From: Flammula alnicola
Lineage: Eukaryota > Basidiomycota > Agaricomycetes > Agaricales > Strophariaceae
Length of the DNA stretch: 64,000 nt
Direction: 5' to 3'
Assembly (NCBI GenBank): GCA_015499995.1
Contig: JADNRV010000026.1
Location: 372,001-436,000 of the forward strand
Shown: positions 23,754 through 37,150 of the stretch, one piece after another
Layout: each line of letters begins with the position of its first letter
How positions within the stretch are numbered: position 1 is the first letter of the stretch
Program-made: the position numbers and the translations under genes
Notes under the pieces: generated by a model
What the model saw: only the letters and a program-made list of their open reading frames with translations
Told to the model about the DNA's origin: nothing
Databases searched by the model: none

Positions 23754-24817
23754 TTCCTTATTTTTTTTCGACTTCGTACGGTTCATTTTTTTCTCAGTGA
23801 ACCCCGTTTGAAACAATACGGACGATATTTCGAAAATGTATCTTTTATGGCACCCTTTTTACTTTCTTTCGGCAACGGAGCTTGGACAAAGGGAACTTTC
23901 GTAGACGTACCATTTTTTTATGCTTTGCATTACTTAGGGCAAGCGGTGGTTCCTCTTTGGTGGTTGTACAGTAGTTAGTACCAGTTATGATGTCCAATAG
24001 CAAACATCAGCGTAAACATTCTTCGAGGCCGGTTGCTGGAAACATCTTCCACTGAATAGCGATGTTGATCCACGTTACAGGTAGGCACTCGCCAGCCCAG
24101 AAAGGGTCTTTCGGATTTCCCTGATAATTACAATGAATTACAATGACCGAGGATTGCAAGGCTTAGAGATCGCGCGCCTACCATACTTAGGCGAAAACGG
24201 AAAAGTTAGTTCTTTCCGTTCAAGAAACGACGATGGTCCAGTTTTTCAGTTCGATAATTGTTTCGCCATGTGGTTCAGAAATTTTGAACGACCATGAAAT
24301 CAACTGCTTCTGAGTAAACTTTATTGTCTTCAGGTGCAGAAAAGACGCAATGCCTGAGGTCCACAATGCCGTAAGATTCGCGCGTACGCCCGCATCGATA
24401 GATTGCGGGGGCAGCTGGGTAACTCGGACTTCGAAGTTCGGAGATAGTATTTGTTACAAGTCGTTATATAGTAGTAGTTCAACGGCAATCGCTCCACATC
24501 TCGCAGGAAATAGCGAATCCCATTCGACATCAGAGGCCGTCGAGATGGAAACAAAAAGTGCAGGGCGGGAAGTATGAGTCGGGGAGCCGGACAAGACTCA
24601 TTCGCAGTTGGAGATAGGGCTTTCGATGGCCATGTCCTGCCAATGGCAGACTGTCCTTTCCGTGTTTGAGTAATTGCTCGAGCAGATCAGATAAGGAGAT
24701 AAAATTTTACATATGCTGCATTTCTCCAAGCAAAGTCCAGGAAGGAGTACACCGCGCACCACCGAAGATGACGGATCGAATATCCTGGCAACATAGCGCA
24801 CTCGGCTGACGGGGTTC
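23754..24817. other. Convergent intergenic region
   Basis: About 1 kb with no accepted gene. T-rich patches lie near 23758-23800 and 23910-23920. A 75-codon open frame at 24350-24577 has no recognisable relative. Confidence 0.4.
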
Positions 24818-25164
24818 CTATGAGTCCTCCTGAGGGAGCTTTTTTGCTTCTTCGCTTGCTTTCTTTCTACCACCGTTCCAGAGCGACACATAGTCAGCTC
24901 CACCGAGAACGCCTTGCCCTGAACTTGCCGAGGCCTTGCCTCTGCTGGCCTTTCCCTTGAGCGTAGACCGCTTCTTGGATGCCTCAACTTGGGTCCGAGA
25001 AGAGGACGCGGCAGGAGTTGTGGGATTTGCGGCGGTCGATGAGCTGGACTTCGCCTTCTTTGACTATTCCGCATCGTTAGCTTGTGTTTATCTTTTCTGG
25101 AGACTCGGAGTGCTAGAAACATCAGACTTACAACCCTTTTGTGGAGCTTTGCGCTTTTGCCCAT
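24818..25164 (-). CDS. Small basic conserved fungal protein
   Basis: Two exons, 25132-25164 (MGKSAKLHKRV) and 24818-25063, give about 92 residues. The middle is Ser/Lys/Ala-rich (KKAKSSSSTAANPTTPAASS) and the end has a more ordered motif, VLGGADYVSLWNGGRKKASE followed by EAKKLPQEDS. The intron 25064-25131 starts GTAAGT and ends TAG. The basic N-terminus and the GGADYVSLW motif look like a small protein family I have the impression of seeing in other basidiomycetes, but I cannot name it. A nuclear or ribosome-related location is only a guess from charge. Confidence 0.65.
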
Positions 25165-25560
25165 CGCTGGCCGGTCTGAATCGCGTATGCGTTGTGGTGG
25201 TTGCCAGTGAGCTTGGTTGAGAGACAGAGACTCGACAACTTTATTTCCAAAAATAGAACATATCGTTTCTGACAAGCAAAACACCTCGACTTCAGTAGCT
25301 CAGATTCTCCAAGCTTACAATGCACTCAAGGCGAACTGTGAGGCATAATATATACTGCACCAGAATATAATATATCTCTTCATGAAAGTCACGATGGTGA
25401 TTACATTCAACTTTACGAGTTAACAGTTCAGAAGTGGACGATAACTGCTCGCATAGCACGGAATACTTAGATGTTATGCACATATAAAGCCTTGCTTTAG
25501 TCAGAAAATGTCGAAATATACATGTTACTGACGATTCTATCCCACATACACAGGATACAA
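25165..25560. other. Intergenic stretch between two minus-strand genes
   Basis: About 400 AT-rich bases, downstream of rps20 and upstream of the small basic protein gene. No gene was seen. Confidence 0.4.
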
Positions 25561-26097
25561 TTAAGCGGAGATGGTGACCTCGACCTCGACACCGGGCTCT
25601 AAGCTGATGCTGGTCTAAAGGTGGATAGTAAGCATAAGGCCAAATTGAATAGAAATATTCACCAACGATCTGCTTGACAATCTCGCTGGAAGAGTGCAAG
25701 TCAATAAGACGCTTGTGCACCTTCAACTCATAGCGATCCCAAGTCTTGGAACCTTCACCACAGGGCTAATTTGTAGGTTCATATAACTGAAAACAAAATA
25801 AAAATGGTAATAAAGGACGAACAGTTTTACGGGTGGTGATTTTGAGGACTTTGGTGGGGAGGCGGACTGGGCCCTTGACGCGGAGCTGCTTGTCCTTTGC
25901 GCGGTTGATCAGGTCAGCAGAGACTGCAGGACCGGTCAGCAGCATTCTCAAAGTGATATTTACAAATACAACCCACACTTCTCGAGGTTCTTGACATTGC
26001 TGCTGGTGAGGGTGATGCGGATTTTATGGATTTTGGCACCGGGGACGGGGGCACCTGTGGCATCGTATTCTTTTTCTCCTTTGGCGACGTAACTCAT
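25561..26097 (-). CDS. rps20: 40S ribosomal protein S20 (uS10)
   Basis: Small-subunit ribosomal protein. Spliced product: [123 protein letters not shown]. Length of about 120 residues and the GPVRLPTK and HKRLIDL motifs are diagnostic. Three or so introns; the first donor is T|GTGGGT after LEK, giving LEK-F-SADL. ATG at 26095-26097, stop at 25561-25563. The gene diverges from mlp1. Confidence 0.95.
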
Positions 26098-26400
26098 TTT
26101 GAATGCTGATTATGAGTCAGAAGGTGACTTGATAAAATATGATCAATAGAACTCGACGAATGAGCTGGATATTGGACTCACCCAAAGTTCGCAAGTTGTG
26201 TTGACAAGAGAGCAAGATTTGAAAAATAAGGTTCAAGGACAATGCTCCATTATGTAATCAGACACGTGGTCGCGCGCCCCATTGTGCCGCCGCTATAGAC
26301 TAAGACTTAGTTGACCAAGGTCTTCCAAAACCATCTCGGTATTGACCTCGCTGTTCACTTTGGCGGGTTCAACTACCACCCACGACGGAGAGCCACAAAT
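26098..26400. promoter_or_regulatory. Divergent promoter rps20 / mlp1 with CACGTG box
   Basis: 303 bases separate the start codons. CACGTG lies at 26263-26268, roughly midway, followed by GC-rich sequence. A shared regulatory role is inferred. Confidence 0.5.
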
Positions 26401-29400
26401 ATGATGAAAACGCGAAGAAAATCTAAGCCTGCGGCCGCAGAAGCGGAAGCCGACGAAGCCAGCCACACACTGACTGTCACGATACCCGAAGACATCGATG
26501 AAGACACCCTTTCCAGTGTCGTTCCCGAAATCAATCTCACCTCGATAACTTCTGAAGATGTCCTCACTTTGTACCGCATGCTTGTTACACAAGCGGTCAA
26601 CCTCGACGCAACGGAACGAGAACGGGACGAGTCTCGAGCGGAGTTGGAGAGAAAGGATGTTGAGCTTGACCAGGCTTTGCAGGATAAAGAGAGCTCGGCG
26701 AAAGAGCTGGAAGAATCTGCCGAATCTGTGCACGAAGAACTCAAACAGGTCAAGCAGGAACGCGATCAACTAGGTTCTTATAACTTTCCAAAAATGTTCA
26801 CGTACAAGCGCTCATTGGTATGACATAACAGTGGATTCGAAAGCAGCTTTGCAAGCCCAACTCTCGGCTCTTTCGGCCTCTCAATCGACATCTTCAACTG
26901 AAGTAGAGACCCTCAAGCGACGAGTAGACGATACAGAACGTGAAAAGCGTGACCTCGTTGGTGTTATTAGTCGACTAAAAGACGAGAGTTCTCAGCGAGA
27001 TGGTGAGCTTATCTATCATCATTCATAGCAGCAACTCAACCCTTGAATAGAGGAGATCCATACGCTCCGGGCAAACTTGAAGGAAGCTCGCCAAGAGCAC
27101 CAAGCGCTGGAGGCACAGCTTCGAGAATTACGATCCACGGAAACGGCCACCAAGGTATGATTGTTTGCTGCAATCTACGGCGGAGACTAACGGCCACTCA
27201 GTTCAAAATCGACTCTCTTTCACAACAACTTCAACTCTCGCAAACCGAAGCCGAACGCACCAGTTCTGAGCTTTCCACAAAGACAGAAGAATTCGCGAAA
27301 TACCGACGCATGAAGCACGCGGAGGTGGCAACACTTCAAGCATCTTTCGATTCCCTCACGCAATCTCACGCTTCTATGGAAGCCTCCTTCAAGGCTCTCC
27401 AATCTGCCAATACTGCTCAATCACATCAACTCTCACAGGCTTTGTCCAAAGTGCAAGAGCTAACTGGCCAGTTGGCTGAGCAGGAAGCAAGGTATTCAAA
27501 TGAAGCGAGCGGTCTCAAACGTCTTGTATCCATGATGGAAGAGCGAGAGAAGCAAGCAAAGGAGATCGTAGAAAACATTGAACGGGAATGGGCTACTGTT
27601 GGTGAAAAGGCGGAAAGAAGGGAGGCCGTATTGAAGGAGGAGACCGAAAGGGAAAGGAGGGGACGCGAGGAGGCCGAAAAGCGCCTCGAACAATTGGAAG
27701 GCGTTTTGGAGAGAATGGGAAGAGGCGAATTCCCTATTCCTGGCCGGAATACTCCCTCGACGCCGATGAGGACACCCGGAACCTCAGACTTTATGACCGA
27801 CGGAATGATAGGTTTGAGCCCTACCGTGGCAATGGCCAGCAAGTCCCAACGAAGTGGCAAGACATTCACCGAAGTTTACGCTGATTATGTGCGACTCCAG
27901 GAGGAGTATGCAGTGAAGTCCGCCGAGTACGATCATATGGACCGCACATTGTCTTCCGTGCTTGCTCAAATTGAAGAGAGGGTGTGTAATCTGACATTCA
28001 CGCTGCGAGAAATCTCTGACCTCGAAAACAGGCTCCCATCCTATCTCAACAACGCATCGAGTATGAACGCCTACAAGTTGAAGCATCTCAACTGGGCTCA
28101 CAGCTCTCTCAGGCTCTTGCGGACAGAGATGCCCAGGCGAATCTTGCGCAGGAGCAGGGTCAGAAGCTTGGGAAATCGACGAACGAGAATAACCTTTTGC
28201 AGAAACAACTGGAAGATCTCGGTCGCCAGGTTCAAACACTCCTCCGTGAGATTACACGACGTGACGACCCAACGATTCCTTCGGACGAAGATCTTGAAGC
28301 GCTGGCTCTCGAACCTGTAACGGACACACAGACAATGATCTCAAATAACCTGGTCTTGTTTAGATCTATTGGAGAACTCCAGAACCAGAATTCAAGGTTG
28401 CTGAAGATAGTTAGGGACTTGGGTGAGAAAATGGAGAGCGAAGAAAGGGAATACCGGGAATCGATGGAGAGAGAGCAGGCTGAGGCTATTAGGGAAGCAC
28501 ATGAGGCTATGCAGGAACTGGCCGCTCAGCTCGAAAGACAGAAGAAGAGCAGCGATGGCATTATCCAAGCTTATGTCAAGGAGCGCGATACTCTGAGGGG
28601 ATTGCTGGCTAGATCTGAGAAGGGTGCTATCAGCCAGCGGGCTGGAGCTTCCAACGGTGCCATCACAGCCGATGAACAAAGCGATTTCGCTAAGGAGCTC
28701 GCGGAAGTGCAAGGTCAATTCGAAGCGTACAAAACCGAGACCGACTTCGATTCTTCACGTCTTCGCGATGATCTCATTGCCGCACAAAGGGAAGTTAACC
28801 AGATGGGAGCCGCACTCGCGAAAGCAAATGCCAAAGTTGAATTCCTCTCCGGTGAGTCTCATCCATGTCAAAGTTTCTCTGAATTCTAATGTATTGTGGT
28901 TTTCTAGACCGTCACCGTATGCACGAAGAACAATTCCGGGTCCATAACCTCGAGATTGATGAACTGACCAAAAGGAACAACCATCTGCATGAACAAAACG
29001 TTCGCCTTGATATTGAATGCGGTAGAGTTACAGACGAGTTGCAGGTGGCCCTAGGTCGCATGGAACAACTCCGTAATGAATGTGCTAATCTTCGGGCAGA
29101 GAAGAAGATCTGGGAGGTTAGTTGCTGCCTTAAATCTCGTCGGCTCCCTCTAACCTTCGTATTTCAGAGCGTGCAAGGCCGATTGGTTGAAGAAAACAGA
29201 TCCTTAGCCATGGAAAGATCTCATCTTGCTGACTTGATGAGTAACGTACAGAAGATGCATAATGACTTGGAGCGGTCCGGAGAAAATGACCGGCGTCGGC
29301 TGGAGAGTCAACTGCAGATGTTGGAAGGCCAGACGTGCGTGCACCTAATCTTTCCGTCCTTTGACGTTATCTTACAGACAACATGAATTAACCAGGCAAG

Positions 29401-32400
29401 ATCTGCGAACCCAAGTAGTTCAAGAACGAGACGCAGTTCGCCATCTATCGCTGCAAAAGGACCTTGAACTGAAAGAACTTCAGTCTCGTCTTGATAAGGG
29501 GGTATGTTGCCAAAAGTCTATAATTTACTCTTGCCTCGCATTGATATCCTTACCCAGGCTCAAGAGTTCTCAAAGACCCGAGAGGCCCTGGTTGAGGCCC
29601 AGACGAGCAGGAAGCATCTGGAAGAAAAGATCGAGGGTCTAACTAAGCAGCTGAAAGGCAACGAAGAGAAACTTACTGTTTACGAACGTCGCCCAAGTTC
29701 GACGGGCGCAGCCCAGCCTGTAGACCAGGATGCCAATCGAGAGCAACAACTCGAGACAGAAGTGGCAGAGCTGAGGTTTTTATTTCGTTACTTGTTTACC
29801 ACATCCTTCACTAATAAGGTGGAATCAAAGGTCGGCGCTGAAAGTCACGGAGGTTGATCTTGCCGCTGCAAAAAGTCATAGAGATCAATACCAGGAAATC
29901 AGTCAAGCAAGCGAAGCTGCTTTGGCTTCTCTGAACTCCACCTTTGACGAATACAAGTCATCTACGGAAGCTCAAATTTCCCGTCACGAGGTAAGCAGCC
30001 TATCTTTTGTCACATAAGTTGCTTGTACTCAGTGGCATTGTTGTAGTCGGAATGTAAGGCATTGCAAGAAAGATTAGACCAGACGAACACAGAATTGGTT
30101 GCACTGCGAACGCAGTACAACGAAGTCCAAAAATCTTTCGAAGCTGAACGAATCACCTGGATTAACGACAAGAAGACTCTTGAAGATACTATCGTGGACA
30201 TGAGTACTTCGGAGAAGCATTCTGAGAGTGATCGTAGCTCACGGGAACAAGAGTTGAAGACTTTGGAAGACCGTGCCAAGGTACATACGATATTATGCAT
30301 TCCACATCTTCTGACCATCTTTTCTTTAAAAGGCTTCAGAAGACCGATACTCCCATGAAATCATTGCGCATGCCGAGTCGATGAAGATGATTGAAAACCT
30401 CAAGAAAGACCTTACAGCATCGCAAGCAGCGGCCAGGGAATATCTGACCGCCAGGGAAACCGCTGAAGCTAAATTCAGATCATCGGAGGCTAGTTGGAGT
30501 CAGCAGAAAGATGCTCTCGACAAAGAAGTGGCAGATCTCAATGCTCGGTAATGCTCTTTTTTTTGGTTTCGTACCTCATGACTCACTTGAAAAAAAAAAA
30601 TAGGTGTCAAGATTTATCACAGCAAAACTCTATTCTTCATCAACATCTCGAGTCTGTTAGTGCTCAAGCGACTCGCATTCGCCAAGCCGCTGAAGCACCT
30701 GTCGATAATAATGTCGACGGCGATTCTGCTGGCGATGCTGATAATAGACTCTCCGAACTTCGCTCTGTCGTCAATTATTTGCGAAAAGAGAAAGGCATCG
30801 TTGATCTTCAACTAGAGATGAGCAAACGCGAGAACGAGGTCTTGAAGAGCCAGATCGAACGTGTCTCCCAGACCTTGCAGGAGACTCGTGCGACCCTTGC
30901 AGAGGTATATTTATCTTGCCGACTTGATGTTCACATACTAAAATATTTATAGGAACGCGAGCGTGCGATCGAGAATACTGCATCTGCAGCCCAACATGCT
31001 GAGCTTGTCGAGAGGATCAATCAACTCAACATCCTACGTGAAAGTAATGCTACTCTGAGAGCAGAATGCGAGAGTGCTTCAAAGAAGGCTCGCGATCTCG
31101 AGTCTAAACTCAAGCAGCTTTCCCTGGAGCTCGATCCTGCAAAAGAACAGGCACGATCTGCCCAGGCAGAACTCGAAGCGACGAAGGTGCAGATACAACG
31201 CCTTGAACAGGAGTCCAGGAGGTGGCAAGAACGCAACACTCAACTTCTTAGCAAGGTGCGTTGTTACCTTGGCCATTTAGTGAATTCATTTTCTTATCCT
31301 TTTTCTTTAGTATGATCGTATCGATCCATCCGAGGTTCAGGCTCTCAAGGATGAAATTGCACAATTGAAGACGGAGTCATCTGCAGCTCAAGAAAAACTC
31401 AAAGAGAAAGAGACCGAGGTGGTGGCTCAAACGACCAAAGTTTGTAAACATCTCGGACTTTCGAAGTAATACTTATGACGTTCGCTTTTAGGCGGAAGCT
31501 TTGGAGCAGAACCTCCGGTTGCATAAAGAGGCCGTCAGCAAGAACAACCAAAGCTTCCGAGCTAAGTTGGGAGAAGTGAATTCTCAAAAATCCGCTCTGA
31601 CAGAAGAAAAGCGGCAACTTCAAGCGAAGATCGCTACTCTGGAACGAGAAAACGCTGCATTGCAAGCTGCTCAGGCATCGAAGCCGGAACCTAACGCGTC
31701 TTTATCTGCTACTCAGTTAGATGAGATACAGAAGCAGAATGCTCTTATTGTATGTTGAAATTTATGCAATAAAGATCCAGCTAACCACGTATTACAGGCA
31801 ACTTTACAGGCAGAGCGCGATAAATTGCAAGCCGAGAAGGAGACATGGAGCAAGGCTCCTGCTGCGGCTGCTTCAGAACCGACAACTGCCCCAGGTGGGT
31901 GGGAAGGGGAGAAGGCGCAACTTGTCAAGTCGCGCGACGAGGCGTTGGAAAAGCTCAAGGTAGATTTTTTTTATGGTAGGAAGATATTTTTTTAAAAACA
32001 AAAATGCCCATAGGCTGCAACCGCCGAGATTCATAAGGCTGCCGATGTTTATAGAAGCCTCAAATTGCAGAATGTGAGTACTTTATCTCGCTTTTAACAT
32101 AAGTAATCTAACTCTTTCTTAGGAGAAGTTCCAAACACGCATTGTGGACTTGACGAAAGCCAGGTCGCTAGATGCAGAAAAGCAAGCTGCTGCCTTAACA
32201 GAAGCTGTCGAGAAGGCAAAGGCCGGGAATATGGGTCCGGATACTTCAGTTCAAGAAGAGATCTCGAAACGCCACGCAGAAGAGCTGAAAGCCAAAGAAG
32301 AGAAACTCAATGCCCAGCATGCAGCCGAGTTGAAGACGCGAATAGATGCTGCTGTGGATGCAGCTCTTAAGGCACGACCAGTGACAGCTCCTGCACCAAA

Positions 32401-33046
32401 CGCTGCCGACCAGAAAGCAGCTATTGACGCTGCCGTCGCAGAACATAAGAAAGAGCTCGAAGCGCGTCATGCTGAAGAAATCGCTTCAGCTGTGGACCGC
32501 GGTCGTATGGAGCAAGCTGCTAAGGGAAAGCTCAAGGATTCCCAACTCGTGAAAGCCCAGAAGAGAGTGAAGGATCTGGAGGCTCAGATTCACGAATGGC
32601 AAGCTGCCGGCATAATTTTACCACCACCAACGGCACCTGCCCCTTCTGCCGCTGCACCAGCGCCAGCCCAAACTGCGGCTAGGCCAGCTGCTCCAGCAAC
32701 TCACGCACCTGGACCCTCACAACCCAAGCTAAATCCCGTTGCTGCGGCAACTGCTGCCGCTGCAAATACGGCCAATCTGCCGCGAAAGCCTGCAGGTGCA
32801 AACGCTAGCACATCAGGTGGTGTTCACGTAGGCAGAGGAGGGGCTGCCCGCGGTGTAGGACGGGGTGGGCCACCTGGTCGAGGAGGTGCTCCTCTGCGGA
32901 CGGCACCTGTCAGACCGGCCGCTCCAGCTGCCCCTACTGGGGGAGTTTCAATCATTGGCGCCGCTGGGAAAAGACCTCACGAAGATGGGTCAGCGGCGTC
33001 AGATGGCTCCTTGGCCAAGCGTCTGAAGCCTACTCAACCGTCCTAA
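26401..33046 (+). CDS. mlp1: Nuclear pore basket coiled-coil protein MLP1/TPR
   Basis: Filament-forming protein of the nuclear basket, involved in mRNA export quality control and chromatin anchoring. Close to 1,900 residues from about 20 exons, almost all heptad-type coiled coil with K/E/Q/L bias (for example AELERKDVELDQALQDKESS, LSEL RSVVNYLRKEKGIV region, LEMSKRENEVLKSQIE). The block from KTFTEVYADYVRLQEEYAVK through LVLFRSIGELQNQNSRLLKI matches the TPR/MLP1/MLP2 domain order, including the LRKEK motif near 30770-30800. The C-terminus changes to Ala/Pro-rich sequence, then GR repeats (VGRGGAARGVGRGGPPGRGG), then an NLS-like end (GKRPHEDGSAASDGSLAKRL). Every intron checked keeps frame, so this long gene shows no indel, unlike several neighbours. 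The start MMKTRRKSK is the first ATG pair of the open exon. Confidence 0.9.
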
Positions 33047-34288
33047 TAATGGCGTCGGTCACTTGTATCTATTCGCATATTGTATGATTATCACCGTCAA
33101 CATGTTCTTTATTTGCTTTTATTGTATAACAAAACAATCCTTGAACTCGTCGTAATCGTTACTGTAGGCACTTTTCTCTCTACCTTACATGGAAGCCGGG
33201 CGAGTTGTTTCGTCCAAAGCTTGCTTATGACAGAAGAGCTTCTGTCGGAAAAATTAGTCAACCATCATAGTTGAAAGCCATGTGCTCGATACAAAACCTC
33301 TCACCTGGCTAAGCCCAAGTTGGCGCTGAGCATACTGTAACATATGTACGGTGTAAACCTCTCATGTCAGTTTCTACAATTCAATGTGCGCAAGAGAAAT
33401 TCATATTCAACTAGCTCAGATCTGGCTTCATACTTAAAAAATTTGTACATTTTGAAAACAATCCCCAACATCATCCCTTCTTCATGATCACCTTCAGCTT
33501 CAATTCCCGGAATTTTGTTCTCTTAAATACGCACTTATAACTCTCCCCTGATACGAGCATACGAGGTGGCGAGAAATGTCATGTGCATACACGGAGAATA
33601 CTTATAAATACCCACCCAACTCCAACGTTCGCAATAATCCGAAGATGATTAGAGACTAGAGTTGATTCAAGCACGTTGATGAGCCCGAAATAGCCTTTTA
33701 CATGAATTTTCTCTCTTCGTGAGAAACCTTCACTTTTGAGTCCTGTACTCACTCAGCCTCGAGCACAAACCTGAAATACCTTAAGCTTCACACATTTAAT
33801 CACTTATTTCTGTCGCCCCTTTACCCTCTCGTCGAGATGAGTAATCTTTCGGAAACATCCGTGTAGGCTCACCTTTACCTTGCCAACTTCGTCGTCGTTA
33901 ACTGCATTCAAGCGCAAGAATGGCGTTCTCTATATGACCGCATGCATTGATTAGAAATGCAGTAACAGTGTTACTAACAGGAACCTTTCACTGGAAGCTG
34001 TGCCGAGACCGGTTGATCTAACGCGGCTTACCATGGATATACTTATCGTCTTTGTCGCATATGGCTACTTGTACCTCGTTCTCATCTGGTCATAGTCACG
34101 CATGGCATGCAGTCATTCCTACATGGGGCCTGGATATCTCATACTATTGTGCAGGTGCACAGGTTTGCATCGTTGTGGCTCTCGGAGTTTATATCCAGTC
34201 TTCTCCGAGCCGACGAGTATTTAATATTTAGGGCCCGTGGAGGCACGGAGAACCTGCCTTTCCTGCCTTTACCTTTGCACTAAAGCTC
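33047..34288. other. Intergenic region between mlp1 and the arrestin-like gene
   Basis: 1.24 kb. I found no exon chain on either strand. The last 80 bases before the arrestin-like start contain a TATTTAATATTTA stretch near 34218 that could serve as core promoter. Confidence 0.4.
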
Positions 34289-36006
34289 ATGTCGACCGTC
34301 AGCCTTCCGTCCTACGTCGGCCACGCCCCTTCTCTCAACCGTACCCCATCGTACTCTGCAGAACCTCATGATTACGAGCAGCGCATCGCTCTCGCTGATC
34401 ATCTCCGACCCAGGCCGTCGGGTGATTTCATAAAGGAATCGAAAGGAGGAGGCATCCGGCTCAGACTGACTGCCCAGGAAGATAATGTCACGCTGCCTGT
34501 CTATGGGACGGCCGATCACGTTGGGGGAATCGTCGAGCTCTCCAAGACGGAGGGCATAACGAGCGTGGAAGTCAAGGTATAGCGGAAACTGCGCATTTTA
34601 TTTCTCACAGAGGATTCTAAAATAGTTTTCTGCTAGATTGAAGGCAGACTCCTCATCAAGGAGATCGCAGAAGGAGGGACTGCGGTCGCCAAGTTGGTTT
34701 TGGATACGGCTATGCTGTGGTTCAAAGACAGTGCGAATCCGATGTGCCCACAATCCTTGGGCTTTTCCCTTGCCCTGCCAACGACGTTCACATATGAAGA
34801 CAAAACTTATGTCAGTTCTATCTTCGAGATGTGAGAAATGTCGTGACGATGCTTATATATCTTCACATTAGCCTCTTCCCCCTACTTTTGATGTCAAATT
34901 GTCGGGCTTGCCCGGCTTCATCGCGACAATCGACGTGAGTTCAGAATGTCTTGTTTGCATCAAAATTTAATCTTTCTGGAAAATTTCAAGTATTCAGTCA
35001 CAGCGGTAATCGCAAAACCAAATGGTGTTCCTATCCCAAAAGTGAAGTCTAAAGCTCTAGGTATCCATATCGGAACTAGGTAAGTCTTGGCCTTTACGTG
35101 AACGCAGCCCTTTTTGAGATTCTCTTCAGCATCCTATCAACGCCATTCGTTTACTTTCCACGCAGTCGACCTGCTCAGCCGATTCCTTTGCCTTTGCAAC
35201 ATGACAGTACCGGATTCCAAGACACGCCAGATTGGAAGATGTTCGATTCCACCCTCCGTTCTAAATCAAAAACGCGCCCCGACATAACAGCCAAGCTTTA
35301 CCTCCCCACGTCGCGGATCTTCTGCATGACAATGACGATACCATTCCACCTAACTCTGGAGTCATCGGCCGTATCTCTTGCCGCTTTTTTGCCCCTTAGT
35401 CCGACGGCCAACACCATCCCCACCCGGAGGGTGACCCGTGTGCAGCTGATGCGGCAAACTACTGTGGATGTCAGGTAAGATGGTTATCATTATGATTGTA
35501 CTGCATTTTCAATTAAGTGTGTTCATGTGATCTTAGGAACACCGTCATGTACGGGGTTAAGACTGACATATGGAGAGTCGACTGTATCGGCGAGGGCACT
35601 TTCAAGCGCGCGGTTTGTGGCATCTTTTGATCGGCCTTATGCCATTGCGCTGACTCACATTTTCTGTTAGGGTGATGGTCCTTCGCATATTTCATATACA
35701 GGCGAAATCACTCTCGACGAGAAAGCCATCAAAGTTCCTGCATTTAAGGCAGCTGGGCTTAGCGTTAAGGTCTGTTATTACCTACCTCCAAAGACTCCGA
35801 GCTAATCCAGCTGTTTATAGGACTGTATACTGTTCACAGTTACTCCTTTAGACGTAGGAAAGGCGCCATTTTCGGAGCTGCGTGAAGTTATTCCAGTCCG
35901 CCTAACCACGGATTCTTGGACGCCCAATGGCGCTGGCATTGGCTCGGAGCACGCTGCTGCTCTGTGGGACTCTCCTACACCGCCATCTCCAAACTCTCCA
36001 AAGTGA
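34289..36006 (+). CDS. Arrestin-like protein
   Basis: Arrestin-fold adaptors link membrane transporters to ubiquitin ligases or endocytosis in fungi. MSTVSLPSYVGHAPSLNRTP is a disordered start; the arrestin N-domain follows (GGGIRLRLTAQEDNVTLPVY, DHVGGIVELSKTEGITSVEV, KIEGRLLIKEIAEGGTAVAK, MCPQSLGFSLALPTTFTYED, FDVKLSGLPGFIATIDYSVT, TAVIAKPNGVPIPKVKSKAL). The C-domain contains ITAKLYLPTSRIFCMTMTIP, FHLTLESSAVSLAAFLPL, VRLMRQ-like strands, and GEITLDEKAIKVPAFKAAGL. No PPxY motif was seen. About seven introns. The closest group is the large family of arrestin-like proteins annotated in mushrooms; the specific partner is unknown. The stop is at 36004-36006. Confidence 0.82.
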
Positions 36007-36183
36007 TTGTATCTGGTGTAATATCCAGTGTAATTTATGTACTTTTACGGCTTTGCAGTTGCAACTTGAAGATATGTTATGACGTAATAAGGTTAATGAC
36101 ATCATGTAACTTGGACTCCAATTCATTTACTTATAAGCAGGCCCTCTGCGCTGCTATCCAAGATTTCTAGCAACTGTGTAAAC

Positions 36184-36775
36184 ATGTCATCTTCCATTAA
36201 CAACCCTGAAATGTCCAACAACCCTGACATGCCATCTCACTCCGTTGCACCTACAAAGGTGGATACCCTGCCGCAACAAGGTGAGCAGCGAACAGCTATA
36301 ACAAGGAATGTTCGTTGATCCTTTCGCTGAAAAAATTTAGGCTCCACTTCACCTGGGGATGGAAGTGAAGTCCATACAGATGGCCACATGCACCAGCAAA
36401 ACAGGGCTTCGGAGGCCACTCCTCAGCAAACAGAGAACGTGCCATTCAAAGAGCGTGTCATAGGTATGTTACTACGAAATTAATCTGTTTCCTTTCTCTG
36501 ATATAACTTACATATTTGACTAGGTGTCGCCCAAGTGAGCCATATCATTATTAATCGCCTGCCTGATGAATGGAGCTGAACCGAGTCCTTCTATGTACCT
36601 CCAATCTTCCAGAAAACTCGAGGAACCGTGAGTGAAAGTTTGACCTGTTGAAATATCTGCTAGTAACGCCTCCTTTTAGATCTTTGGAGATGCCGAATTA
36701 AAGCAGCACGGCGAAGATATTCTTGAAGGGCGAACTAGACGCGAAGATGAGCGTCGTTCGAGTTCGAACGCTTGA
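36184..36775 (+). CDS. Small conserved protein with two microexons
   Basis: About 95 residues from five exons: MSSSINNPEMSNNPDMPSHS..., GSTSPGDGSEVHTDGHMHQQ, NRASEATPQQTENVPFKERV, then an 11-base exon (36524-36534), a 15-base exon (36613-36627), and IFGDAELKQHGEDILEGRTR plus a basic tail. Together the last pieces read VIGVAQKTRGTIFGDAELKQ, a pattern close to small fungal stress or CsbD-like proteins with G-x-A-x-K-x-RG and a following GE-x-ILEG. The N-terminus is Asn/Ser/Gln-rich and likely disordered. The function is not known. The exon chain is supported by GT/AG ends on all introns and by the coherent C-terminal motif. Confidence 0.7.
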
Positions 36776-37150
36776 ATGCAATTTGAATGTAAAGTTCCAA
36801 GTTTCATTGTTCAAAATAAATCCATGTCTTCTAAAAAGTTCCTTTGAAATTTCATGTTCAGGTGGTAGTGGTACACTATCATAGACCAATTTTCATCTGA
36901 GCCTGTATGTAGAAAATACTATTTGCTTGCAGTGAGTTTACCGAGATAAGATAAGATGAACGACAAACATAGAGATCGATAAGATTAAGCCGCTGTCGGA
37001 AAGGTTAATTTCAAATTTTGAAGTTTTCGTATCCCCGACTAAATGCGGATGTGTTTCGACTAACTGTTCGTCCTTTTTCCTGCAAACCGCCTCTTGGCTG
37101 GGTCAAAGATTTCTTAAACGGAACCCTTTACTACTTACTCGCAAATCGAA
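36776..37150. other. Intergenic stretch before QNG1
   Basis: 375 AT-rich bases with no coding sequence accepted; it holds the QNG1 promoter. Confidence 0.4.
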
